Shown piece by piece: positions 18,551-28,784 of a DNA stretch of 64,000 nucleotides. Under the pieces are notes generated by a model. The model did no database searches and was not told the origin of the DNA. It saw nothing but the letters and a program-made list of their open reading frames with translations. The stretch is from Pullulanibacillus camelliae (GTDB lineage: Bacteria > Bacillota > Bacilli > Bacillales > Sporolactobacillaceae). Where the stretch lies: contig NZ_BMIR01000005.1 in the NCBI RefSeq assembly GCF_014642655.1, forward strand, positions 1 through 64,000. Direction: 5' to 3'. Position 1 is the first letter of the stretch. Each line of letters starts with the position of its first letter. The position numbers and the translations under genes are program-made.

Positions 18551-19278
18551 TGAAAACTACAGCAATTATTCAAGCACGGATGAACTCGACTCGGCTGCCT
18601 GGTAAAGTGCTGAAAAAAGTTTTAAATAAGACGTTACTTGAATATCAGATTGAAAGGGTAAAAAGGGCAACTAATATTGATGAAATCATAATTGCAACAA
18701 CTAGAAATACTAGCGACGATCCGATAGTAGAATTATGTAATTCTTTATCTATTCCTTTTTATCGTGGATCAGAAGATGATGTTCTCTCTAGGTATTATGA
18801 GGCTGCAAAACAATTTAATGCTGATATTGTTGTTCGTCTAACATCAGATTGTCCTGTTATTGATCCTGAAGTTATTGATAAGGTTATAAACTTTTATTTA
18901 AATAATTATATAGATTATGACTATGTATCCAATACTATGAAACGAACATATCCAAGAGGTTTGGATACTGAAGTATTCTCAATTCAAGCTTTAAAAAAAG
19001 TATATGAATCAGCTGCTGAGAGATTTTATAGAGAACATGTTACAACATATATTTATAGAACAACAAATGAGTTCAAATTAGGAAATGTTGAAAATAATAT
19101 AAATTTGAGTCAATATCGTTTAACTGTTGATACAATTGAAGACTTTGAATTAATCAAATTAATAATTGAAAGATTATATCCTATTAACCAAGGATTTAAA
19201 CTAATAGATATAATTAATATTTTGAAGGAATATCCGAGATGGCTAAAGATTAACTCTCATATTGAACAAAAAAGTTGA
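18550..19278 (+). CDS. pseF: PseF cytidylyltransferase
   Basis: A 242-residue SpsF/NeuA-like nucleotidyltransferase. IIQARMNSTRLPGKVLK near the N-terminus is the nucleotide-binding loop; RGSEDDVLSRYYEA and VRLTSDCPVIDPE follow. In this pathway it activates pseudaminic acid to CMP-Pse, the donor for the flagellin transferase. Position between pseC and pseG supports PseF rather than another SpsF-like enzyme. Confidence 0.88.
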   Translation: MKTTAIIQARMNSTRLPGKVLKKVLNKTLLEYQIERVKRATNIDEIIIATTRNTSDDPIVELCNSLSIPFYRGSEDDVLSRYYEAAKQFNADIVVRLTSDCPVIDPEVIDKVINFYLNNYIDYDYVSNTMKRTYPRGLDTEVFSIQALKKVYESAAERFYREHVTTYIYRTTNEFKLGNVENNINLSQYRLTVDTIEDFELIKLIIERLYPINQGFKLIDIINILKEYPRWLKINSHIEQKS

Positions 19279-19292
19279 ATGAGTGATAAAAA

Positions 19293-20348
19293 GTGGAAAT
19301 TTTTATTAGAGTGGATGCTTCAGTAAATATAGGGACAGGACATGTGATGCGTTGTTTAACCTTGGCGGGGCTATTAAAAAAATGTGGCCATTCCATTTTG
19401 TTTATTTGTAGAAAGGGACCAGGAGATTTATGTGAAATAATAAAAAAACAGGGATATATTGTTCATAGTCTACCATATAACAAAAATGAACCGCTTAAAT
19501 TCTCTCAACTTGAGGACGCTATTGCTACGAAAATAATCATTGAAGAACATTATAAAGAAGTCGATTGTTTGATTGTAGATCATTATTATTTAGATGCAAA
19601 ATGGGAAAAAGTTTTAAAGCCTAAGGTTAAAGTTCTAATGGTTATTGATGACTTAGCAAATAGACAGCATATGTGTGATATTATTTTAGATCAGAATTTA
19701 AGTTCTAATTATCAAAAACGCTATGACTCTTTAATACCTTTTAATAGCAAAAAGTTATTGGGACCTGATTATGTACTTTTAAGAGATGAGTTTTTTTTAC
19801 AGGATCAGTATGTTAGAGATGGAAATATAAAAAATATATTGATCTTTTTTGGAGGATCAGATCCTACCAATGAAACTAAAAAGGCTATGGAAGCAATATT
19901 AAAATTTAGACACATTAATTTCTCAGTCAATGTAGTTGTAGGGGCTTCAAACCTGAATAAACAAATGATACATAGGATGTGTGAAAAATACTCTTTTTTT
20001 AATTATTATTATCAGGTTGATAATATAGCTTCTTTAATGAATTATGCTGATTTATCGATTGGAGCAGGAGGAATAACTACTTGGGAGAGATGTTATTTGG
20101 GACTCCCTACGATTGTTATTTCAATTGCATCAAATCAAGAGAAAATAGCACACGCTCTGGATAAACTAGGAGTAATTAAATATCTTGGTCCAAAAGAAAA
20201 AATCACATCAAATCAAATTTATTTTGAGTTAAAAAATTTCTTACTAAATCGGGAGAAAGTAAAGTGCTTGAGTCAATCCTCTATAAGATTAATAGGAAAA
20301 AATAGGCGTAAAGATATAATAAAGGAAATAGAAAATAGGAGTGTATAA
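19293..20348 (+). CDS. pseG: PseG UDP-sugar hydrolase
   Basis: A 351-residue GT-B-fold hydrolase that removes UDP from UDP-2,4-diacetamido-2,4,6-trideoxy-altropyranose. The N-terminal RVDASVNIGTGHVMRCLTLA carries the catalytic His of the GxGHxxR-type motif. DHYYLDAKWE, FFGGSDPTNET and GAGGITTWERCYLGLPT are typical. It begins with GTG and overlaps pseH by eight bases. Confidence 0.92.
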   Translation: MEIFIRVDASVNIGTGHVMRCLTLAGLLKKCGHSILFICRKGPGDLCEIIKKQGYIVHSLPYNKNEPLKFSQLEDAIATKIIIEEHYKEVDCLIVDHYYLDAKWEKVLKPKVKVLMVIDDLANRQHMCDIILDQNLSSNYQKRYDSLIPFNSKKLLGPDYVLLRDEFFLQDQYVRDGNIKNILIFFGGSDPTNETKKAMEAILKFRHINFSVNVVVGASNLNKQMIHRMCEKYSFFNYYYQVDNIASLMNYADLSIGAGGITTWERCYLGLPTIVISIASNQEKIAHALDKLGVIKYLGPKEKITSNQIYFELKNFLLNREKVKCLSQSSIRLIGKNRRKDIIKEIENRSV

Positions 20349-20916
20349 ATTGATATGCTACTTAAAACCTATAGAAGAAAAGTATTTAACAACGATATTA
20401 GAGTGGCGTAATTCTTTAAGAATCAGAAGGGCTATGTTTACAGAAGATATTATATCTATGGATGAACACAAGAAATGGTTTGAAACGGTTAATTTAAAAT
20501 CGGATTTTTCCATTTTTTTGTTTTTTTGTGATCAAATGCCTTTAGGTGTTATGTCATTTAATCAGACCAGTTATGTAAATGCTTTTACATTTTGGGGTTT
20601 TTACATTGGGACACAGTCTTCAAAAGGTTTTGGTAAAATACTGGGATATTTGGGGCTCGAATATGCATTTAATCAATTAAAACTAAATAAAGTTTACGGT
20701 GAAGTTTTAACAGGTAACGAGAAAAGTATAAAATTTCATGAGAGCTTTGGGTTTAATCAAGAAGGATATTTTAAAAATCATATAAATAAACAAGGGGAAT
20801 TTTGTGATGTTATTAGATATGCATTATTTAATGAAGAATGGCGTCATAAAAGGAAGGATTTTTTAGAATTATTCACTTCAAAGGGAATACAAATACATTC
20901 ATCTTTTGAAATATGA
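20341..20916 (+). CDS. pseH: PseH N-acetyltransferase
   Basis: A 191-residue GNAT acetyltransferase expected to acetylate the C4 amine made by PseC. EWRNSLRIRRAMFTED near the start matches PseH. The acetyl-CoA region reads GKILGYLGLEYAF, and NEKSIKFHESFGFNQEG is the usual GNAT C-terminal motif. It starts with GTG overlapping pseG and is followed by 110 AT-rich bases before pseI. Confidence 0.88.
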   Translation: MYKLICYLKPIEEKYLTTILEWRNSLRIRRAMFTEDIISMDEHKKWFETVNLKSDFSIFLFFCDQMPLGVMSFNQTSYVNAFTFWGFYIGTQSSKGFGKILGYLGLEYAFNQLKLNKVYGEVLTGNEKSIKFHESFGFNQEGYFKNHINKQGEFCDVIRYALFNEEWRHKRKDFLELFTSKGIQIHSSFEI

Positions 20917-21026
20917 TCTTTAATAAGTGGATTGGATAATATAGTCTATTTAAAAGGTTATAATCTTCAAATATAAATTGTGGATTTTGGAAAACTAAAA
21001 TTTTTTATAAAAGGGTTGAATTAATT

Positions 21027-22076
21027 TTGAAAGAAATAAAAGTTACAGATCGATATATTGGAAATACCTATTCTCCATTTATAATAGCAGAAATGTCTGG
21101 AAACCATAACCAATCATTAGAAAGAGCATTGAAAATTGTAGAGGAGGCTGCGAAATCAGGAGTCCATGCGTTAAAATTGCAGACTTATACAGCTGATACA
21201 ATGACAGTTAATGTAGATAATCCGGATTTTATGATTTCTGATGATGAGAACTTATGGAGAGGACGGAATCTATATGATCTATACAATGAAGCGTATACCC
21301 CTTGGGAATGGCATAAGCCTATCTTTGATCGAGCAAGAGAGTTAGGGATGATAGCATTTAGCACACCATTTGATGCTACTGCTGTTGATTTTCTAGAAGA
21401 ATTAAATGTGCCAATGTATAAAATTGCTTCGTTTGAAAATAATGATATCCCTCTCATTAAGAAAGTTGCTTCTACTGGAAAGCCAATGATAATTTCGACG
21501 GGAATGGCATCCATTGCTGAACTAGATGATGCTGTTTCGGCAGCAAGGAAAGCTGGGTGTAAAGATATTATTTTATTAAAGTGTACAAGTACTTATCCAG
21601 CTTCTCCGGAAAATACGAATGTTTCCACAATCCCACATATGAAGGAATTGTTTAATGTACAAGTTGGCCTGTCGGATCATACAATGGGAACAGGTGTAGC
21701 TGTAGCAAGTGTAGCCCTTGGAGCAACGGTAATTGAAAAACATTTTACTTTAAGAAGAACAGATGGAGGTGTTGATTCTGCATTCTCTATGGAACCAGAG
21801 GAGATGAAAAATCTTGTTCAAGAGACTGAAAGAGCTTGGTTATCACTAGGAAAAGTGACCTATGGCCCATCTTCAGCAGAATTGAATTCCTTGAAATTTA
21901 AAAGGTCATTATATATCGCAGAGGATATGAATGAAGGAGATACATTTACAGAAAGAAATTTAAAGGTGATAAGGCCAGGATATGGAATGCCTCCTAAATA
22001 TAAAGAATTTATTTTAGGTAAAAAGGTAAAAAAGGCTGTGGAAAAAGGAACACCTCTAACTCCTGATCTATTGTAA
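21027..22076 (+). CDS. pseI: PseI pseudaminic acid synthase
   Basis: A 349-residue NeuB-family synthase condensing phosphoenolpyruvate with 6-deoxy-AltdiNAc to give pseudaminic acid. FIIAEMSGNHNQS opens the TIM barrel; KLQTYTADTMT, STPFD, KIASFE, ISTGMA, VGLSDHT and EKHFTL follow, and a C-terminal antifreeze-like SAF domain begins near residue 285. The start is TTG at 21027 with aaggg upstream. It closes the pathway. Confidence 0.95.
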   Translation: MKEIKVTDRYIGNTYSPFIIAEMSGNHNQSLERALKIVEEAAKSGVHALKLQTYTADTMTVNVDNPDFMISDDENLWRGRNLYDLYNEAYTPWEWHKPIFDRARELGMIAFSTPFDATAVDFLEELNVPMYKIASFENNDIPLIKKVASTGKPMIISTGMASIAELDDAVSAARKAGCKDIILLKCTSTYPASPENTNVSTIPHMKELFNVQVGLSDHTMGTGVAVASVALGATVIEKHFTLRRTDGGVDSAFSMEPEEMKNLVQETERAWLSLGKVTYGPSSAELNSLKFKRSLYIAEDMNEGDTFTERNLKVIRPGYGMPPKYKEFILGKKVKKAVEKGTPLTPDLL

Positions 22077-22155
22077 TATTGAGTTTTTAAAGAGGAAATA
22101 ACAAAACATTTTAAGATTGAATTCATTATTAAAAATCAAAAGGGTCTTTATAGCC

Positions 22156-22183
22156 TAAACAAATGTCGTTATTCCGTCGATAA
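22156..22183 (+). promoter_or_regulatory. sigma-D-type promoter before flaG
   Basis: TAAA at 22156-22159, 16 bases, then GTCGATAA at 22176-22183, two mismatches from consensus. It probably drives flaG-fliD-fliS-fliT. Confidence 0.65.
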
Positions 22184-22221
22184 ATAGAATAAAGACAACT
22201 TAATAACGGAGGCGGACGATA

Positions 22222-22572
22222 ATGAGTATGGAGTTAACTGTGGCTTCAGGCGCTCTAGTTCAGTCATCATCTAGTAATCTGGAATATGTGGGTGGTCATC
22301 ACCAAGCTGCTGGATTACAAGAGACGGATCATACACAGGGACAGCAACAGAAGCATCTGTTGGGGAAAGCTGTCGATCAATTAAATCAAATGATCCAAAT
22401 ACATCATACAGAGCTGCATTTTGTTTTGCATGACAAATTAGATACTTATTATGTACAAGTGGTCGATGAGGATTCGCAACAGGTGTTAAGAGAAATTCCA
22501 CCTAAAAAAATATTAGATATTTATGCATCAATGCTTCAACACATGGGGTTGTTGGTTGATGATAAAATTTAG
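22222..22572 (+). CDS. flaG: FlaG family protein
   Basis: A 116-residue FlaG (YvyC in B. subtilis), implicated in filament length in some species. The variable, Gln/His-rich N-terminus is followed by the conserved C-terminal half from LHFVLHDKLDTYYVQVVDE to EIPPKKILDIYASM. It has a ggagg site and is followed directly by fliD, as expected. Confidence 0.9.
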   Translation: MSMELTVASGALVQSSSSNLEYVGGHHQAAGLQETDHTQGQQQKHLLGKAVDQLNQMIQIHHTELHFVLHDKLDTYYVQVVDEDSQQVLREIPPKKILDIYASMLQHMGLLVDDKI

Positions 22573-22607
22573 TCGCATCTCAATTTTTGTAAGAGGAGGC
22601 TTTTACA

Positions 22608-24488
22608 ATGGTTGATCCATTAAGCAGTAGTGGCAGTAGTGGAGGTTCAAGTTCAAATAGCTTTTTAATCAATGATGGCTCCAACCGTATGTTTGGTTTA
22701 GCGAGTGGTTTGGATATCGATTCCATGGTCAATAAACTCATGGAAGCTGAGCAAGTCCCGTTAACACAATTAGAACAGCAAAAGCAGCTTTTAGAATGGC
22801 AGCAGGATGATTATCGTGATATGAATAGCAAACTGCTAGATTTGAGTAGTCTGACGCAAACGATGGCGTTACAGGGAACTTATCTTGCTCGAACGGCAAC
22901 GTCCTCTGATGAATCAGCAATCACGGCGACGGCCTCTTCTAATGCGGCAAAAGCTTCATATACAATTACTGGGGCTACCACTGCAAAAGCGGCCAGTGCA
23001 AAAAGCACTGATAGTATTGCCAAATCAGGTGTTGACGGTTCTGAAATTGATCCAACAAAAAGCTTATGGGCGAACAGGGATTACCTCGCTGGGTTTGACT
23101 ATCAAACCACTGCTATAGATTCAAGCAATGCAGACAACGTGAAGATCAATTCGGACGGTAAGACAGCGAGTTTGAGTCATAAGCTGATCGATGACAAATC
23201 TGCCATATCGATCACCGCAACTACGGACTCTGGCGATACCGTGACCTATGACTCCAGCAATATCTTTTTTGACCAAAAAAGCTTTGACAATTCTAAAGCG
23301 GAAAATAAAGTGCTCGTTAATCCTGATACAGGGCAGCTGACTTTTAATAAGACAGTCAAAAGTGCATCGGCAACCTATTCGTACGGTACCGTAGATAAGG
23401 ATCTATTATCTGGAACCATCAAAACGCCTGACGCCGATGGAAATATGAAGAGCTACTCTTTTAGTTTTGATGCTACTCAAAGTATTAATACTATTATGAG
23501 TAAAATTAGTGCCTCTAAAGCCAATGTCTCGGCATTCTATGGGAATGGAAGTCAAGAGGTTTCAATATCTGGAACGCAAACGGGGCATTTAGCTTCAGGC
23601 AGTGATAATGATTTAGAAATGAGCGGAGAGCTTTTTTCTTCTTTATTTGGCATGCCCGATAGCGCTTCAGGAACAGATGCTAGTATGACGATTAATGGCA
23701 CGACGGTAACCAGTCATTCGAATACGGTAACGCTTAATGGTGTGACCTTTAACATTAAAAAAGATATTACGTCAGATGTGAGCGTCAATATTGATGACGA
23801 TGATAATCAAATTTTTGATAAAATTACAAGCTGGATCGATAAATACAATGATACGATCAAAGCTATAAATGATAAAGTTAGCGAGAAGCGCAACCGTGAT
23901 TATGCACCACTCACTGACCAACAGCAGCAACAGATGACGGATAATCAAATCCAGCTTTGGAACGAAAAAGCTCAGAGCGGGATGCTATCAGAAGATACCA
24001 TTTTACCCGAGGGGCTCACTCAGATGCGCACAGCGCTCTATACAAAGGTTGATGGCGTGGATAGTGACTTCGATCAATTGTCAGAGATCGGGATTACAAC
24101 ATCCTCTGATTATACCGATAATGGGAAGCTTGTTGTTGATGAAACGAAGCTAAAGCAAGCCATTGCTGCGAATCCAGAAGCTGTCATGAAGCTCTTTACA
24201 CAATCGGGTGATGATTATAACAGTGAAGGGATCATGAAGCGTCTCAATGATACAATTTCTAATACGATGAGTAAGGTGACTCAAAAAGCGGGGTCAGCTG
24301 GCAGCTCAAATGATCAGTTTTTCTTAGGAAAAAATATTCAGGATTACGATGACCAAATCGATGCGATGAAGGATCATTTAGCAGACGTCCAGCAACGCTA
24401 TTATTCACAGTTTACTGCAATGGAGCAAGCGATTGAACAAGCGAATACTCAATCCTCAGCATTGACCAATATGCTGAGTGGTGGATGA
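22608..24488 (+). CDS. fliD: FliD filament cap protein
   Basis: A 626-residue FliD (HAP2), which caps the filament and catalyses flagellin insertion. N-terminal FGLASGLDIDSMVNKLMEAE followed by PLTQLEQQKQLLEWQQDDYR is diagnostic. The C-terminal coiled coil has QRYYSQFTAMEQAIEQANTQ. The first 27 residues are Ser/Gly-rich. It is longer than the roughly 500 residues of B. subtilis FliD because of an expanded surface domain (about 100-400), paralleling the enlarged flagellin. Confidence 0.96.
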   Translation: MVDPLSSSGSSGGSSSNSFLINDGSNRMFGLASGLDIDSMVNKLMEAEQVPLTQLEQQKQLLEWQQDDYRDMNSKLLDLSSLTQTMALQGTYLARTATSSDESAITATASSNAAKASYTITGATTAKAASAKSTDSIAKSGVDGSEIDPTKSLWANRDYLAGFDYQTTAIDSSNADNVKINSDGKTASLSHKLIDDKSAISITATTDSGDTVTYDSSNIFFDQKSFDNSKAENKVLVNPDTGQLTFNKTVKSASATYSYGTVDKDLLSGTIKTPDADGNMKSYSFSFDATQSINTIMSKISASKANVSAFYGNGSQEVSISGTQTGHLASGSDNDLEMSGELFSSLFGMPDSASGTDASMTINGTTVTSHSNTVTLNGVTFNIKKDITSDVSVNIDDDDNQIFDKITSWIDKYNDTIKAINDKVSEKRNRDYAPLTDQQQQQMTDNQIQLWNEKAQSGMLSEDTILPEGLTQMRTALYTKVDGVDSDFDQLSEIGITTSSDYTDNGKLVVDETKLKQAIAANPEAVMKLFTQSGDDYNSEGIMKRLNDTISNTMSKVTQKAGSAGSSNDQFFLGKNIQDYDDQIDAMKDHLADVQQRYYSQFTAMEQAIEQANTQSSALTNMLSGG

Positions 24489-24531
24489 TGACTATAAGCG
24501 GTAACTAAGATTTAAAAAGGAGGCCATTTTT

Positions 24532-24936
24532 ATGGCAAATCCCTATCAGGCCTATCAGCAGAACTCGGTGACGACGGCAAGCCCTGGTGAATTAACGTTG
24601 ATGTTATATAACGGCTGTTTAAAATTCATCAAACAGGGAAAAGCTGCCATCATGTCTAAAAACATTCAAGACAAAAATACCAATCTACAAAAGGCGCAAA
24701 AAATCATCATGGAATTGATGACAACCTTGAATATGGACATTGAGTTGTCCAAACAATTGCTGCCTCTTTATGACTATATCAATCGCCGACTGATTGAAGC
24801 GAATATCAAACAAAGTGTGGAAATGCTTGATGAAGTCGAAGAGATGCTGTCGGGGATACGCGATTCCTGGAAGCAAGCGCTACAAATCACTCGGCAGAAT
24901 AATAACACGCAAAAACAAGCTGTTGGGCGTGTATAG
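24532..24936 (+). CDS. fliS: FliS flagellin export chaperone
   Basis: A 134-residue FliS, the chaperone that binds the flagellin C-terminal D0 helix. NPYQAYQQNSVTTASPGELT and LMLYNGCLKFIKQGKAAI are highly conserved. It has an aaaaggagg ribosome site and lies three bases before fliT. Confidence 0.96.
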   Translation: MANPYQAYQQNSVTTASPGELTLMLYNGCLKFIKQGKAAIMSKNIQDKNTNLQKAQKIIMELMTTLNMDIELSKQLLPLYDYINRRLIEANIKQSVEMLDEVEEMLSGIRDSWKQALQITRQNNNTQKQAVGRV

Positions 24937-24939
24937 ATC

Positions 24940-25323
24940 ATGAATACGCCGACGAACTGTATGCAAGATTTACAGGCCTTATCGCGTCTGTCTCAAGCAC
25001 TATTGGCTCTTCTGGAAGCTTATGATGGCAAAACGAGTGAGCGGGAGGATTTGATTGCCGAGCTTCAAAGGCACTTAGATGAGCGGGAGGGGCTGATTCA
25101 GCAGCTTCAGCATTATTCAGAGGCTGAGCTGAAAAGCCATCCTACGCTCAACGCTGAGATTCTGGCCATGGAACCAAAAATAAAGGTCTGCTTGCAAAAG
25201 ATTTTTGCAGATATAAAAGCGAGCCGACAATTAATTAAAAGTAAAATTTATTCTCGAGAAAAATATCGAAATCCTTATGCTTCAATGCCTTTTGATGGCG
25301 CCTTTTTAGACAAGCGTAAGTGA
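24940..25323 (+). CDS. fliT: FliT-like flagellar chaperone
   Basis: A 127-residue, mostly helical protein immediately after fliS, the normal place of fliT, the export chaperone for FliD. Sequence conservation in this family is low; the central REDLIAELQRHLDEREGLIQ helix and length fit. Identity rests mainly on context. Confidence 0.75.
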   Translation: MNTPTNCMQDLQALSRLSQALLALLEAYDGKTSEREDLIAELQRHLDEREGLIQQLQHYSEAELKSHPTLNAEILAMEPKIKVCLQKIFADIKASRQLIKSKIYSREKYRNPYASMPFDGAFLDKRK

Positions 25324-25362
25324 TAAAACATCGATTAAAATATCAAGGTCGAAAAATGTCAA

Positions 25363-25397
25363 AACAACTCATCATTTAAGGTGGGTTGTTATTTTTT
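25363..25397 (+). terminator. terminator after fliT
   Basis: AACAACTCATC pairs with GGTGGGTTGTT (G-U pairs) and is followed by ATTTTTT. It ends the flaG-fliT operon. Confidence 0.75.
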
Positions 25398-25561
25398 GGA
25401 CACATTCCTTCCTCTTTTTATGTTTAACTTTTGCCTAAAATGTGCAATAATAGAGTAAGAGAAATAATAGTTAATAGAGCTATTAATTATTATATTCTCA
25501 AGGGTTTGGCGCTTTCTACGGTATTCCCTTTTAAATTTTTTAAAAATTTAGTTTGTATAAA

Positions 25562-25587
25562 AGGGATATGTACGTGATGTGTCGAAT
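25562..25587 (+). promoter_or_regulatory. possible sigma-H-like promoter of hpf
   Basis: AGGGATAT at 25562-25569 and GTCGAAT at 25581-25587 resemble the sigma-H pattern (AGGAWWW, about 12 bases, GAAT) imperfectly. The B. subtilis homologue yvyD is known to be sigma-B and sigma-H dependent; no clear sigma-B site was seen here. Confidence 0.35.
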
Positions 25588-25648
25588 ACTATTATTTATA
25601 AACTGTAAATAGTGTGTAGACCCTGCAAATGCATAAGGAGGAGTTCCA

Positions 25649-26215
25649 ATGAATTTTAACATTCGTGGTGAAAACTTGACGGTGACGACTTCTTTACGAG
25701 AGTACATCGAACGGAAGATCTCCAAGCTTGAACGGTACTTTGATTCACAAATTGATTCAGAGGTGCACGTCAATTTACATGTTCACAACAATGAACAGGT
25801 CATTGAGGTGACGGTACCGATGCAAGAACTTCTCTTAAGAGCAGAAGAATCTCACTCTGACATGTATGCAGCAATTGACCTTGTCATTGAAAAGCTAGAA
25901 CGGCAAATTCGCAAGTATAAGACAAAGGTAAATCGCAAGAATAGGCAGGTAAGTGAAGTCAAACGAATGGCTCATTCTACAACAGTACAAGGCAACACGG
26001 TCACGTATACAGATGTCGATGAAGAGGAAAGTGAATTCGACATTGTAAGAACCAAACGCTTTAATTTAAAACCTATGGATGCAGAAGAAGCCATTTTACA
26101 AATGGATATGCTCGGGCATAACTTCTTCGTCTTCTCAGACTCAGAAACCGGCTCAACTAACGTCGTTTATAAACGAAAGGATGGGAAGTACGGTCTCATT
26201 GAGCAAGAAAGCTAG
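25649..26215 (+). CDS. hpf: long-form ribosome hibernation factor HPF
   Basis: A 188-residue long HPF (YvyD). It dimerises 70S ribosomes into inactive 100S particles in stationary phase. Residues 1-100 form the HPF/S30AE domain (MNFNIRGENLTVTTSLREYI); residues 130-188 form the dimerisation domain (VRTKRFNLKPMDAEEAILQM). Ribosome site aaggagg. It stands alone between the flagellar and sec regions. Confidence 0.96.
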   Translation: MNFNIRGENLTVTTSLREYIERKISKLERYFDSQIDSEVHVNLHVHNNEQVIEVTVPMQELLLRAEESHSDMYAAIDLVIEKLERQIRKYKTKVNRKNRQVSEVKRMAHSTTVQGNTVTYTDVDEEESEFDIVRTKRFNLKPMDAEEAILQMDMLGHNFFVFSDSETGSTNVVYKRKDGKYGLIEQES

Positions 26216-26235
26216 TCACACATAAAAATCATTCT

Positions 26236-26266
26236 ACCGGTCAGCATGAGGCGCTGACCGGTTTTT
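26236..26266 (+). terminator. terminator after hpf
   Basis: ACCGGTCAGC / GCTGACCGGT stem at 26236-26262 followed by a short T run. Confidence 0.9.
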
Positions 26267-26455
26267 ACAATGATGTTAAGGCGCTCGCTGCTTTTAAGCC
26301 TCTGTGCGCCAATTCAATCCATTTCCCCTGCAGGCTAAGGGATTTGCTGGTAGGCAAGCTATAGAGAAAATGATTTTTAGATGAAAGTGAGTGCTGTGAG
26401 ATTGGGCTTTCCCGAACAAAGGACGTAGAATTTTTTATAAAGGAGTAATGCTTCA

Positions 26456-28076
26456 ATGATTTATCAGTTTAAAATAACCTTAATGCATGCTGAACCGCCG
26501 ATTTGGCGAACCGTTCAAATAGATAGTCGTGCTTCTTTTGAAGAATTACATGAAGTGATACAGATCGCTTTTCAATGGATGGATGTACATCTCCATGACT
26601 TTCGCATCCGTGTCCACGTGAAAAATCGCGATGTGTATAAGAAGATAATGAAAGAGGCTGCGCAGCCTTTTAGGCTTTCAATCTGCTACAAGCGAGCAAT
26701 TTGTCATAGGTCCTATTATTGAAGAAACTGAGTTGATGTCCAATGACGCCATAATTGATGAATCCGAAGTGCGATTGGACCAGTTCTTCTTTGCTGAAAA
26801 GGACAGTGCAGTTTATACATATGATTTTGGAGATGATTGGCGCCATCGTATCGTGCTTGAGAAAATCCTTCCTTATGACGGAACACTTGTCCCGCACTGT
26901 TTAGAAGGAGTAAGAGGCGTGTGGGATGAATCAGAAATTCCTGTTGACTCACAGGCACTAATCGCTGAGATTAATGCACAATTTGAGGAGATCTGGGGCG
27001 CTACGCTTTCTAAGGTGGATTTTACACTAGAAGATGATCAGAGAAATCGTCTATTGGAAGATCAAACCCTTTGGGAAGAGCTTTTCAATGCGATTAATAC
27101 ATACAAGAAGATAAAACCATGGGAGGTACTCGCTGACGATCAAATCCTTGTGATTCAGCTTCCCGATATTCTGGGCACAGCCTATTGCTCAGTTCTCGGT
27201 GCTGCCGGTGAGGACTTTGGCCTCGGGATATATTTAGGGAATAGTGGTTTGCGTCTGCTTCAGCAACTTTTACATGGAACAGACATCAATCGTGATCTTA
27301 TAACAACCTATCACGGGCTGCATCTCTCCTTTGTCGATCGAGAAGAGCTTGCGGATGACGATTACCAACTTATTAAGGGTCTTGGATTTCGCTATCATGG
27401 CAGAAATCAATGGCCCATGCTTCGGAGCTTCAAACCAGGCTATGTGCCATGGCTTTTGGATCAGGAAGACATTAAACCACTTACTCTCATTTTAAAACAA
27501 GTTATAGAGGCGGTGAATCAAGTGAAGGCGAAGGCCCTAGAGATACCTGTGGCCTCTGCGGAAAAATGGTATACTCGCTCTTCTGTGAAAGTAGGGAAGC
27601 GGCTGAAGTGGGAGAATGACTTTATGAGCCCTGAGATGACAGAGCAAAAAAATACAAGCGCCCAGCAAGCTCCACTGGTTATCTCAGAATTAGAATTGCG
27701 GCAGGCTAAAAAGACCTTATCTCATTTTAATATCCCTGTTGAATTTTCAGCAAAATTCCTACCTGTGCCTACACAAGATCAGACATATGAGCGTCCCTAT
27801 TTCCCAAGAATGCTTCTTGCTATTGAGCAAAAGCAAGGCATGATTCTTTATAATGATCTGATAAAACCCGATGCTCTTGAAGCTGAGCTGCAGAAGGCTT
27901 TTTTAACCATGATCAATAGGCTAGAGCAAATCCCTCGTGAGGTGATTGTAGAGAGTGAAGAGGTCGAACACATTATGCGGCCTGTATGCCAAGCCCTATC
28001 CATTAAAATACAAAGGGGTGAAGAACTCACCATGACAGAACATGTGCTGGATGAAATGTTAGAAGATGCCTTTTAA
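26456..28076 (+). pseudogene. plasmid pRiA4b ORF-3-type protein, frameshifted
   Basis: Two frames together form one gene. Residues 1-70 (MIYQFKITLMHAEPPIWRTV...) are the N-terminus of the pRiA4b ORF-3/TnpR-like family. The family's YTYDFGDDWRHRIVLEKIL block lies in the next frame (+1), which is open on both sides of the junction (GPIIEETELM precedes TTG 26733). The shift lies near 26655-26690, next to palindrome AGGCTGCGCAGCCT and a TTTT run. The C-terminal 300 residues carry an extra domain (SVLGAAGEDFGLGIYLG). One extra base would explain it. It could be a true pseudogene, a sequencing error or, less likely, recoding. Confidence 0.7.
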
Positions 28077-28784
28077 CATAAGCTTCTGACCCACCGCGTA
28101 GTCCTGCTCTGTGTACAAAGAAGAAGCTGCTAAATTGAGGGCGAGCAGAGCAAATGGCAGAGGTGGATTCATGCATCCGAGGCTGAGCCAATGCTGGTAG
28201 AAAAGTAATAAAGGGGATCGATAGTTTAGCGAATGCAACTAGAAAAAAATACCGTCCTTTAGTCATACAAGCATTATCCGCCTACTGAAGACCTATAGCC
28301 ATAGCACTATACATCTTATTGAACGCTTTTTAGGTCATGCGCTATGATGATGGATTAGAGTGATGTCAAAGGGGAGACTTGATGCTCAATGAATGCACTC
28401 AATGGGAATGGGGAAAATAAAAAAGGTCTGTTCACTATTTCCTAGGAAATGTCTGCAAATATAAATTTACATAATTAGGAAAATGGCCCATTGCTTAAAT
28501 AAAAGCTTGCGATTTTGACGCGTTTTGCCAGCAGGCGTTAGAGACACAAAAAGCTTCTCGAAAGGACGGGAATGGGGACTTGATTGCGGCGGTTTCATAA
28601 TTTTGTTAAAATAGTAGGGAAAGTATTTTTGGCGAAGTGATGTGCGTAGGAGCTCACTTTAATCATAGCCCTCAGGACTTAACAACAATGAAATTGCTCT
28701 AAGCGCTTGACGGTTTTTGATGTGTTGCATTGCTTTGAATGAAGCAAATGCTTTTTCTTTTATCATAAATGAGGTGTTTAGAAT
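28077..28784. other. 708-bp gap before secA
   Basis: No gene or repeat was recognised. The only signal is a sigma-A-like promoter at 28584-28612. Confidence 0.5.
28584..28612 (+). promoter_or_regulatory. probable secA promoter
   Basis: TTGCGG at 28584-28589, 17 bases, TAAAAT at 28607-28612. It would give a leader of about 165 nucleotides. Confidence 0.5.
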
